64,000 nucleotides of DNA from Bimastos eiseni. Lineage: Eukaryota > Annelida > Clitellata > Crassiclitellata > Lumbricidae. The notes under the pieces were generated by a model. It worked only from the letters and a program-made list of their open reading frames with translations. It did not search any database and was not told where the DNA came from. The stretch is from the NCBI GenBank assembly GCA_959347315.1, contig OY365808.1:6785672-6849671 (forward strand). Reading direction: 5' to 3'. Positions 35,641 to 47,551 of this stretch are shown piece after piece; positions within the stretch are counted from its first letter, which is position 1; every line of letters begins with the position of its first letter. Made by a program: the position numbers and the translations under genes.

Positions 35641-37307
35641 TCTTATATCAGCTGTTTATTAGCCGACATTTGCGACTTAAAACCGTTGTTTTTTAATACT
35701 GAAATTGCGACAAGAAGCATTTATAATTAAGCAGGATCTTCTGAGATTTATAAATAGGCCAATGTTAATTTACAATACAGAGCAATACAATCAGGTCTTC
35801 AGTTTTGACTTGAAGAGTGCAACTGACTTGCTTGACGGACTGTGGTTGGGAGATCATTCCATTCCATGGGTCCTGATATTGAGAAAGCACGGGTCCTTAA
35901 CTTCCTCTCTTGAGCACTTTGTTTAATTCCCGTTTATCTATATGTTTCGAGAAAAGTTGGCGTAGACCTATCGTATATGTTCTATAGTGATAATGGTATC
36001 CTGATGATAATCGATTATAAAATAGCATTAATGTTCATAAAATGTATTTCCACATTATTATAGTGTAACATTCAATTTTATTCACAATTTAGCTCAAACA
36101 TTTCTTCTCAACTAACACATTGCTTGACGACGAACGCTCACTAAGAGCTTAACTGCAAATGCATAGGCCTACGTCGAACTGATCGTGCGAGCTGGAGTGC
36201 TACCATTCACCTATAAAAACTAATCCCCTCATCTGAAGACAGCTTAATTGGAAACAAACCTGACCCTTATAATTAATTAATCATTTGGATACTTAAGTCA
36301 AAGGAACCTAACTTGATTAATATGATTATAGACATTGAATAGGTATTGTGCTTGATTAACTACATCGGTATTTTGGTTGCGTTCTTACTTATTAGCGTAT
36401 GATAGTTCTAATCATTGAACGAAGCTGACGCTAAGCGGCGCTCGAGCGCGCGTTCGAACAAGATCGACAGGTGTGTGCGTTCACATTGGTCAAGAATTCT
36501 GAGAATTTCTGATTTAACGAGCGTAAGTATATTCTCAGTGGCATAATCTTAATCATGAATTCATGTCATATATTGAAATTTTGTGCTATTGAAAATGTAG
36601 GCTTGGCCCAGAAATAGTTTCGCATGGAGAATCAGATCGTGTTCACACTTCGTAATAATATTTTAAGTTTTCTTGTTAAAATCTAGCAGCCATTCAAGCA
36701 CTTGCGTGATTTGAAATTATGTGGCGCAAATGACAATCTGTGTGGCATTTAAAAAAAATTATTCGTTGAACGGTAATTAGTGGTTGTCAAAATGCCTCCT
36801 TTATAACCATGTGATTACAAATGGTATTCTATTGTTCTATTTGCCCTAAAAAAGTCTTCAATGTGGCATATATCTGGCTGTGCTATTAAACTGTGCATGT
36901 TGAAAATTTCTGTCTAATAGTGATAATGGGATAAATCTTCGGCAAACATTTGGCATTGGTACTTTTCTATCAACGAAATTCTGTAGGCGCTGAGTACATA
37001 GTCCGATAGGGACGTGTTTCATATGACGTAATAAGTAGGCACAACTTTAATACTTATAGCACTGGTTAGTAAGTAAGTAAGTACAGCCTTTATTACGCCA
37101 CAATGGGACATATAAATAATTAAAGCGTTCATTACATCGTGACTTAACATATATTTACATTGATGCTATGATTGATCGTTTTAAATCACATATGGCTAAT
37201 GGAGGAATCTTCTACAGACGAAAGTTCGACGCTGAGGGAAGCGAAAACCTTAGTTCAACGTCCAAACACTTAAAAAATGTAGTGAGGGATAACCTATGTA
37301 CGGGCAC
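35641..37307. other. No gene recognised
   Basis: A CpG-rich patch at 36420-36480 (GGCGCTCGAGCGCGCG) stands out from AT-rich surroundings and might be a promoter or an untranslated exon, without further support. The rest shows no named feature. Confidence 0.4.
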
Positions 37308-38773
37308 GGGTAAAATGCTGATCTGCTGATTTGCTGATCGGGGTAGGTAAAATGCTGATCGGAAATTGCTGACTGGTCATGCTGATTGGTGGGTAAAATG
37401 CTGATTTGCTGATTGCTGATTTTCGTTTTTATAAACAACAATATGAAGAAACTTTTGAACAACTTTTTTTCCCACATATCAAATCTGAAGGAGCTATTGA
37501 ACAACTTTCATTTACACATATCATGAATGTAGGCCTATATATTGTTTTCTGTTAACGATGTTTTCTGTTAACATTACTAAACATCAACAATATACAGAAA
37601 TTCATGAGCAATTTTTACATGCACACTTCACAAATGTATGTGGGCGTTTGGTTATGGTGTCAGTTACACCGATTGCCATTCTTGCTGCAACACTGTGATA
37701 GTAATGTGACTTTGCTGGATACGAACAAGTGGTTGTTGGAAAGAGTCAGTTCCTGAGTGTCCATGATGGTGAAGACAGAGAGTTGTGGATTTAGTGTGAG
37801 TTTATATGCTTGGATGATCCTGGATGCTCTAGAGGTGTCTTCACGCAAACACAGCCGAAGTTTATTCTTATATAATCTAATATTTGGCTGGTGTTGAATA
37901 TGTTGGGAGAAGATTCCATAAATGGGATCCAGTACATTGAATGGACAACAATCGAGTATTTGTGTGTGGATAAGAAGTGTCATAAGTTGTCGAGTTTGAT
38001 TAAAAGAATCATGCTTAAATGGGAGCTAGACTAATAAAAAAAATTATGTTACGGGTAATTTACTACGCTAAATTAAGGTTTTACCTGGAAATACATTCTG
38101 TCGCATAGATCATTGCCACATTTAATTACTTTGTTGATCCACAGTAACCCCAACAATATTTATAAACTTTTCAGTCATCCTTCTGAACATCTTTTCAACA
38201 TGAATAATGAATAATTGGTCCACTTGTCGGTCAATTCTCAATTTGCATTTACTGCTTGAGTAGTAAATGACTCGTAGATATCACTCATGTTTTCACTATA
38301 ATTCAAATGAAATGTATCCTAACTTTCCAAAATTCAACATTTCATTGGGTAGGTTTATATATATAGAGTATGATGTCTAGGGTCAGTCAACTATTTCTGA
38401 TTGACTTTACTGATAAACAGTGCTGTCTGTTTGTTGATGTTAATGCTTTATGAACTAAGTCTGTTATTATTATTTAAACCAATATTGAAGACAATATTGA
38501 AAACAACAAAGTTCTGATTAACTTTGACTAATACATTAGTAGCTCTATGATGATCAATGCCTCATAAACAGTGCTGTTGAGTTTGACTATATTGAAGACA
38601 ACAAAGTTCTAATTAACTGTCATTAATGCAATCAGTGCATTGATCAATGCTTCATGAACTATGTTTGTTGTTATTTAAACCAATAAGGCTTACAGGTTTC
38701 ATAAACACTCTGTTTGTTAATTTTACAAATCAGCATTTTACCAATCAGCAGTTTACCATTCACCTTGCTGATT
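37308..38773. mobile_element. Inverted-iteron element, about 1.47 kb
   Basis: The left end (37308-37424) is an array of GGTAAAATGCTGATT and TTGCTGATTGCTGAT words. The right end (38727-38773) carries the reverse complement, AATCAGCATTTTACC and AATCAGCAGTTTACC. Nothing between them is recognised as coding. The layout resembles a foldback or MITE-like element with short repeats inside its inverted ends. Confidence 0.5.
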
Positions 38774-39990
38774 GTGTATTTTGTTATGTAACATGACTAT
38801 TGTCAATTTTTAGACAAGGCAATGTCTGAAATTCTGAATAGTCATAAACTGCTACAAAGTTGCTAATTATTTCTGAAATAATCTGCATTTAATCAGGAGT
38901 CCGTCATCCTCTCCAAGGCTTGGTGGGGTGATCTTGCTTCCATCACCTTGAGGGGGGGGGATAGAAGCCTCTGACTTAAATTTCACCTGCCTTATTAGCT
39001 GCCCATTTTTCAGGAAACCGGGACACTTCTTTGTCCTGATGCAAAGCTCGTGAATATGTTTGTACTCTGGTGGCTTTAGAAGTTTGAAAATTGTGGTCGT
39101 TTAGCTGCCTCTAGATTTTTATCAAGAGCAATCTTATTTTGGACTAATATTTGTTAAGGATAGAAAAAACACATGAGTGTCAACTTCAGAAATGAGCTCT
39201 ACCCTGCTATGCATATTTGTGTCTGGACACTTGCTATATTTTTATTACAAGCATTTTTAACTGTTTCTATGAGATAGTTATTGTTTATTGTAACATACGA
39301 TTTAGCTAGGAAGCTATTTTATGCTAATTGATAATGAACACAACTGAGATTTGATATCCTAGGTGCATCTTAAAAGAATCCACCGCTTGAGACAACGATG
39401 AGGGATGTAGAAGTAACCGTTGACAAGTGACTGACTGGTGTACGAGATCGTGGAAGCAGTCGATTAAAGTGAAGCAATGCAGGAAACAAAGTCAGACGAT
39501 GCAGCTGAAGACTGTCTATTATTGATCTTATGCCTTATTTTGCTCAGTAAATTGACATTGACATTTCATTCAATTTGAATTTGTCATTGTAGGATTTTTA
39601 CATAAATGCTTTTTGAGAGCTTCATTTGGCACTTAATAGGATGTCTTCATTTTAGTCTCGTAAGATTTCAGTTTCTTGATTTTTTATATCTGTGGACACT
39701 TCTGGAACTGAGAATGCGTTTCTAATTGTTCAGTTCTGATTTATTTTAATATAATGGTTAAAAATTTACAATCTGGTCTTCATGTCCGAAACAGCAACTG
39801 CATTATTGCTTTTAGTCATAAGTTTTATTTCTGCTGAACTTAATAATTTTAATAAGCCTCATGCTTGTGTTAATAAAACTTGAGTAGTGTGAATAATGTT
39901 TGAAATTTTCAGTTACATAATAATGGGTTATTCATACCAATGGCTTTTAGTTGGTCAAATTGGCAGCCTACTTGGGATGATTTTGTAGGC
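38774..39990. other. No gene recognised
   Basis: AT-rich; short ORFs only. Includes a run of nine G at 38952-38960. Confidence 0.5.
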
Positions 39991-40009
39991 TGCATTCCGT
40001 GTAGGCTTA

Positions 40010-40495
40010 TTTGTGGGCTGCCGACTTGAGACTAAGATGGAGCTCTTAGCCAAATTGACATTGACCCAGATGGGCTTCCTACTTTGGGCCCATATTGGAA
40101 GCCCATATAGGTTCCACACATGGAGCCCATCTAGAGCCCACATGGACTTATTTGTGGGCTGCCAACTTTGGGCCAAGGTAGAACCCGTGGCCAAATTGAC
40201 ATCGAGCCCAGATGGGCTTCCAACATGGGGCCAATATTGGATGCCCATATGGGCTTTCAACGTGGGCCCATCTTGTTCCCATGTGGGCTTATTTGTAGGC
40301 TGCCCACTTGAGACCTATGTGGAGTCCACGGCCAAATTGACATCGAGCCCAGATGGGCTTCCAACGTGGGGCCCATCTTGAGCCTACGTAGGCTCTTTAT
40401 GGGCTGCCCACTTGGGACCTAAGTGGAGCCCGTGGCCAAATTGACATCGACCCCAGATGGGCCGTCCATGTGGGCCCCACGAAGTTGTCCACATG
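40010..40495. repeat. Tandem array related to the 103-bp satellite
   Basis: Four units of roughly 100-135 bp. Each has TTTGTGGGCTGCCCACTT, GGCCAAATTGACATCGA and CCCAGATGGGCTTCCAA. The words GGGCTGCCCAC and CCCAGATGGG are shared with the array at 34.6-35.6 kb. Confidence 0.85.
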
Positions 40496-40988
40496 GGACC
40501 CAGATTGGTAGCACTTAGGCATGTTGGCTGGGATAGGTCTTTAGGTCTCTTTAGTAGGCTATGCACAATGGCTGGTGTGTCCGAGTCATTGTGTGCTGTG
40601 TGATCCTTATCCGCGAGAGGCCTATACACATACATAGCAGCCTAAGTCTATGCATGCCTAAACTGTCTATATTTACTCAGGGCCTATGCCTCCTGTTTAG
40701 CGTATACAACGGTGATAATCGGAAGGCCTCGCTTAGCCTGACATCATATTGTTTGAACCGCGAGCGACGACTGAGCCATTGAACATTTTGCGGATCAGAG
40801 ATCAGACTCTCAGCTATTCATTCATTTCCGGACTTCTTTCGTTCTGCTCATACTATGTCCAGCCGTTCCGCCGGAACTGGAGTTTGACTGGATTCAACTG
40901 GAATCGATATTGCTCGGATTTTCTATGCACTGGCGCTGGAATAGCAACTGAGTTCCATATCGCAGGTAGTATAGTAGCTTCAGTATAG

Positions 40989-41080
40989 CGATACTGTGTG
41001 TTAACAAGGTTCATTAGTGTCGCCCTCCTCCTTCTTCCCCTGAGCTTGGGACTGGCACTGCAAACAGTGGGGAAGTTTCA
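40989..41080 (+). repeat. Dispersed core family, copy D
   Basis: Carries ACTGTGTGTTAACAAGGTTC, GTCGCCCTCCTCC, GCTTGGGACTGGCACTG and CAAACAGTGG. It lies 318 bases upstream of the sFRP start codon. Confidence 0.8.
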
Positions 41081-41397
41081 TACCACAGGTATTAGGCTGC
41101 ATCGAGACGGTATGTGACAATGAGTCGCCGGTCACGCAGATCATGTTTGTGACGAATCCCTTGTTTACGTTTGAACGTCTTGCCGATAATTAATTATATG
41201 AACCGTTAAACTATCACTTACGTCGTAGGAGCAAACGACGCTGTATGAAGTGGTCATAGATGCAACCATTGGCCTACATACTCACTCTATCGACAAGAGT
41301 GCAGTAATTACCTGCTATAGGTTAATTAAGAATGAGCGCAGTGACAATGCGTAGGCCTATTACTCACCGATAGCACATAACTTGTAAACTAGGGAAC

Positions 41398-41887
41398 ATG
41401 CATCGCCAGTCACCGTCACGCAATACGCGTCTCGATCCCAAGATGGCGCTGCTCGTGGTGACGTCATGCCTCATCCTTGGTCACGGTCGAATGGCCGCCG
41501 AGGGATCGATCTGTGAGGCGATTCGAATCCGTTTGTGCCAGTCGATGCCTTACAACATCACCCAGTTCCCGAATCTCCTTCACCATTCGACTCAGACGAA
41601 TGCCAACCTCGTCCTCGACCAGTTCCAGCCTTTGGTGGAGTCCAACTGCAGTCAGCTGCTCGTCTTCTACCTCTGCTCGCTGTTTGTCCCCGTCTGCCCG
41701 ATCCACTTCCGCCAGGAGGTCATTCCGCCGTGTCGAAGGGTCTGCCAGACTGCGAGGGCCGGGTGCGAACCGGTCCTCGACAGGTTCAACCTCAGCTGGC
41801 CCCCGGAACTCAGTTGCGATGATCTACCTCTGCACGAAACCGGGGTCTGCATCACCCCAGAAGCCATCGATGCTACCCCAGCGACAG
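41398..41887 (+). CDS. FRZB-like: sFRP3/4 exon 1: signal peptide and Frizzled CRD
   Basis: Holds the hydrophobic leader MALLVVTSCLILGHG and the whole CRD. Donor G|GTGATC, phase 1. Cysteine spacing C39, C47, C84, C93, C100, C112, C116, C123, C140, C151 follows the Frizzled-domain pattern. The frame happens to stay open 184 codons past the donor. Confidence 0.95.
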
Positions 41888-44800
41888 GTGATCACTTGAG
41901 ATGCTCCTCAATATACGTCATCATTATGGCCATCACCATTCACTGTTATCGTCTCCACCACGGTCCACCATCGACCACCATCTGCTACCATCTGCCATTA
42001 CCGCCTCCAAAACCTTCCGCCATCATTAACCATCATCTACCATCATCTACCTTCTACTGCCATCAACTTTCCAATAAGGTCACCACGTTTACGTCCACGT
42101 TCACCACCATCCACCTTCCACCACCATCACCGCTTCAGGCACCTTCCGCCACAATCCAACTTCCATCAGCATCACCGCTCAGGCACCTTCAACCATCGTC
42201 CACCTTCCACCACCATCCACCTTCCACCACCATCACCGCTTCAGGCACCTTCCGCCACAATCCACCTTCCACCACCATCACCGCTTCCATCACCTTCAAC
42301 CATCGTCCACCTTCCACCGCCATCTACCTACCGCCACCATCAGCGCTTCTACCACCATTCAATGCATTGATCTTCCACTCCCATCTCCGTTTCGACCTAC
42401 ATCAGTCGTCCATCCATTGGTGCCTTTGTGCATTTTGGTAACTTTGAATGGAAATCTCCACCCGTCAGCATCTCCTCCGGGGCCCCACGTGGAACTCGCA
42501 TGGCATCAATTTAATGCCATTGAAAAATGCTGATAACATAGATTACATTGCCAGCATCACTGTCACCCATTCTACCACTGCAACGACCACCGTACAATCA
42601 GCACTACTATCACCGAATATAACACTTCCTAGTCAAGGTTGTCACAATCGTCGTTACCAATCATCCGTGTTGCATAATATTTCATGACAGCTGATGCAAC
42701 ACCATATCATAGTAATTATAGCCATTATTATCTACTATTGTCTTCATAATCACCGTAATAATTATCATTGTTGCTGTTATTATTGCGCATTTATTAAGCG
42801 CCATTAACTAAATAGCGAAGCATCAATCGATGGCTCTGAGTGAATAAACTGGTCAGAGACCCTACACTACAGTAGCTTTCAAGGAGTTATCTGAAACCCG
42901 TGATCTCCATGTAATAAAGAGGCTGCCCCGTTCACCTATTTTATGGGACACGCGTCTGCCGATCTCGCAATTTGCTGAACAACTTCAGATCCATTCACAA
43001 ATATAAGACTTCAACTCTAAATGAAGCCACATCTGACATTCGAATGAAACAGTTCGCTAAGGAGTGAAGCAGGCTTCCAATGATGGCAATAGATAGCCAA
43101 GGAGTGAAATAGGTAGCCAAGGAGTGAAATGGGCAGCCAAGCAGTATAACAGGTTACCAAGGTAACCAACAACGACACAAGAAAGTTGTCCCTTACCACG
43201 TCAAGTATTTCACGGCCTTCAGAGGTCTAAACTATGGAACACAGTCTAAAACTGGATTCTTTGTTCAGTTTTGGTAACGAAAACATTGATTTTGGCGCTG
43301 TTTGTTTCAGTTTAACGACACTGTGTGATAACAAAGATCATTAGCGTCGCCCTCCCCCTTTATCCAGGCTTGGGACTGGCACTTGCAGAGTACAACCAGT
43401 GACGGAGTTCATTGATCTCGGCATTCTGATTGCTGGTTTAAGTAACCCTTGATTTGTCTCAAATGAATGAGAGCGTTGGGCTTACGCAGTTGCTGAGTTT
43501 TTCTGACCATGTTGAAATCAAAGCATACTGGGAAACTATCAGCACTGGATTAATAGCGAGATTCAATGGGTGTCACTATGGATGGTTAATTAGCACAAGG
43601 CCTTCTCATTTATAAGATCGTTGTCTAGAACTGAATTTGCTGTTGCCACATAAAGTGAGCGATTACAATGTCTTACTTTGCAGCCACGAATTCGTCCATC
43701 AGTTTCCCTGATCGATCGGGGCCGAAGCACAAAACAACAGGTAAATCAGTTGGTCTAATTAATTCGAGAGATAATTATTGAAGCCAGTTTTAATAGATGG
43801 CATGAGTTCGATTCCAATCCCTGGGGTTTGGTTCTCGGATTGTAGTATTTGACGAGATTTATTGACAGTGACGGCTGTAAAAAGGGACCAGAAGGGACCA
43901 GTACCACACCAACTGAGTTTGTGGCCGTCTGGTGGCCTTCAGATTTTAGCCCATGCACTTTCATTATGGAGCAGACAACCAACATCTTCATGCATGCATA
44001 CAAAGTTAAAGAACACTTCAGAGCTTCTTTTTCCTCTTCCTCCTTCTTCATCATCATCATCATCGCCACTGCCACCGCCGCCGTCATCGTCGTCATCTTC
44101 ATCGTCGTCGTCGTCATCGTCGTCGTCGTCTTCATCGTCGTCGTCATCATCGTCGTTGTCGTCGCCGTCGCCGTCGTCATCATCATCATCCATCATCATC
44201 ATTCTTTCAAGTCCTCGGCTACTCCTTGGTCCCCTACGTTGGAAGTCCAGAGCCGCCGCTGTTCATATGTATAAGCCATACGCTCCGATAGGCCTCTGCA
44301 AAATTTATTATTATGGATAATCGATATTGATGATGCAAATTGTATTTCGATATGAATATGTTGAGATTGCTCGTGGTCTACAATTAGATATCGCTGTTGC
44401 TCTTGATTTCTTGAAGATGAGCTATATCAAATTTTTTTTATTGAGTGATTGATCGATTGAATGGTTGATCGATTGATTAATTTACTGGTTTGTTGATTGA
44501 TTGCTTGATTGATTGCAATAATTAGAGCTGACTTGACAAGAATTCACTCTTGGCAATGCGACATCTCCAGACTAGTTAGCTAACTAGTGTCCGATCGGAA
44601 CCATGTTTTCGTTTTCGGCGAAAATGAAAATGCCTCCGAAGTTGCCGCTTTTGTTTCGACCGAAAACAAAAACGAAACAAAATTCGGACGCTCTCTATAT
44701 CTAACAACAGCGGGGTCTAGAGGGGGTAATGGATGACACACTGGCGTACAGAGCCGATGAAGTGATTTTGATTCCCGTATCCCATTCCCGTAAGGTTGAC

Positions 44801-47508
44801 TAATCCTTCTTTCACTAGGGATGACACCGTTAAATTAGATGGAGAGTTGTAGATCTATAATGCAATGCGCCTTGAATGTTGACCGACAGTTTTATTCTAC
44901 TCCTCTAGTCACTTATCATCATCCGTTAATACTTAACTGCTGTTTGTCAGTTTGAAATACAAATAAACTATTGCTATTATTATTGTTATTATTATTATTA
45001 TTATTAAAATTATTTCATAAACATATTCGGTCTTTGATTGATCATCGATTGAATGATTTATTTGATTGATCTCTGATTGAATGATATCTGCTTGTAGCCT
45101 CCTGCGATTGTCGACAGGAATCTCCTCGAACTACGCCACGCAAAGCCTACATGAAACGCAACTTCGATTACGGTACAACACTGATAGATAGCCTAATAAT
45201 TGATATACAACAGCCGCTGAACGTACCACAGACCCCTTAAGTTACGACTAAGGACTTAGGCTTGGTACTTGGAACTTGGGTCCGATCTCAGTTTATACTT
45301 TGATCCAAAAAACTTAGCGAATTGCCCGATTTTGATTAAGTCTTTTTTGTTCTGTTAGTTACGTAGAGATCAACATCTTTGAAAAACATTGAAACTAAAG
45401 AATGAGAATGACCAGAACCTGGCCATTTGATTGCTAAAATCGGCTAATTCTCTGTTGTCTTTGACTAGAAAAGGACTACTCGTGATAAGAAATAAAATTA
45501 TTAAATGCAAGATGATCCGTGGCTACTTAGGTCACAAACGTCAGTTTCAGAGGAAAATCTTGGGAATTGCCAACAGCTCATCCAAAAAATGTTCTATTTA
45601 GATTATTCCTTTGTCTGTTTACTGGAGCCAATAGGGACTACCAATTAATAAATAATCTTATAAATATCACAGAAGATTGCGACCAAGCAATTAGTCCAGG
45701 CCTGTAACGCGGAATGCGCTCAGCAACCTCAAAGACCCAGCCGGTAATAAAGAGACCCTCCTTGCATGAGTAACGCTCGTATACAACTATATATGTATGT
45801 CATCACGTCTTGATTCGTCCTTCTTCCCAATCACTGGTCTCCGTTTTGGCTCCAACATTGCTATTTCATTATGATTAGTATTACTATTTACTACAATTTA
45901 CTATTATAATCAATCAACTGAATAGATGGCGATTACCCTGACTTCGCAATCGTCGAATGAATATGATGCACACATGTATTTGAAGATGTATGCGCGGAAT
46001 TTTTCAGTTGTTATATGGTTCTGTGCCTCTTAATTGATGTATCAAGGTGTTCATTATTTTACTGTAGCAATACGAGCCACCTATATGCGAACGGAAAGAA
46101 TCGCCGGAAACCTTAACGTTGTCAGCGTCAAAGTTACTCATGTCATCAAGAAACCAAAGACAGCCATTCCGCTGAACAGACGAATCGGACTGTGGACGGA
46201 GAACCAGTGCATATGCTACCGATTCACTAAAGGGAACCAGTACCTAGTGATGGGATTTGAAGATGGACAGCGACGGATGCTGACGTTTAACCAACTCACG
46301 GTCGTTGAACCGTGGAAGAAGAACTGGCCCAAGTATATAAAGGTAATTATGTTGGCATTTTGTGGCAGCGTTTCGTCGCCTTTGTTTGATGTAATGACTG
46401 ATTCAGCTTTTTTGTCTACGTAAGATTTCTTCAGTAATACGCGTGTCATACTATCGTTGTACTGATGTGTTGTAAAATAAGAAGAAGATGCAGAAGATGA
46501 AGATGAAGACGAAGAAGATGCAGAAGATGAAGATGAAGACGAAGAAGATACAGAAGATGAAGATGACGGTGAGGATGAGGATGAGGATGAGGAGGCAGAT
46601 GAAGATGAAGAAGATGAAGACAAAGATAAGGATTACGGTGAGGATGACGATGAGGATGAGGAGGAAGATGAAGATAAAGATGAAAAAGAAGAGCGGTCCC
46701 TTAACTTCTCCAGAGAGACAGCCATTCCATCCATGGGTGTAAAACATGAACGACTTCGTTTTGTTAACCTCGGCTTATGAGGGCGAGTGGCAAATCTCTC
46801 CCTGGTCTTGTGGTCTTTCCAAAGACAGTGTGAAAACCAATCAACGAATCAATCAATCAGTCAACAGTGCAACACCAACCTCCAATCATAGACGCTGGGG
46901 CTGGGATCAGAGGGGAAGGTGCCCTCAAAATTACGAGCACTCTACTCTTTCGGCACAAGTTTACAACCGGAGAGTTGCAGAACAAACGCCAATTATTCGG
47001 AATTTTGTTTTGTATTGGTCAGAAGTAAATCTTGCTCCCAGCACTGAAATTACCCCTACGCCCATCCTTCCAATCAAGCAAACAATCGGTAAGTAATCAG
47101 CCAATCAGCCGGTCAATTAATCAATTAACCTGTTCGATTTGTTTTTATAATCATGATGTATTTTTTATGATGCACATGTGCATCTCTCCAGAAACTGGGT
47201 AACTGTATGTCACTATCATCCTCTACATGTATGTCAATAATAAAGCATCAAGGATCCGCTCAGACTCTTTTAGTACTCGTCTTGAAACTCTTCTTTATAG
47301 CCGTACCGGGGTCGGGAGCGCTGATGAGTAGTAGTCTTGAAAGGGCGCTATATGAATATTCGTAATGAATGAATGAATGAATACCTAATTTTTCCACTTT
47401 TACATCTGAATAGTCCTTATAATGACCCATAAATTGCTAGATTTCCATCTGTCAATGGCAATGAAATTACACAGGATAATATTGCAGCAAACAAATTGCA
47501 ATGATTAA

Positions 47509-47551
<43 letters not shown>

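Noticed and set aside
41888..42441. Long plus ORF continuing from sFRP exon 1
   Set aside because: A good donor at 41888, phase agreement with exon 2 and repeat-derived composition show it is intron; kept only as a possible isoform among the findings.
43755..44320. ORFs of poly-Ser, poly-Asp and Val/Ile in several frames
   Set aside because: All follow from the TCA/TCG triplet tract at 44028-44205.
46216..46747. Glu/Asp-, Lys/Met-, Ser- and Phe/Ile-rich ORFs
   Set aside because: They come from the GAAGATG repeat. It is an intronic tract, since exon 3 of the sFRP gene joins exon 4 in phase without it.
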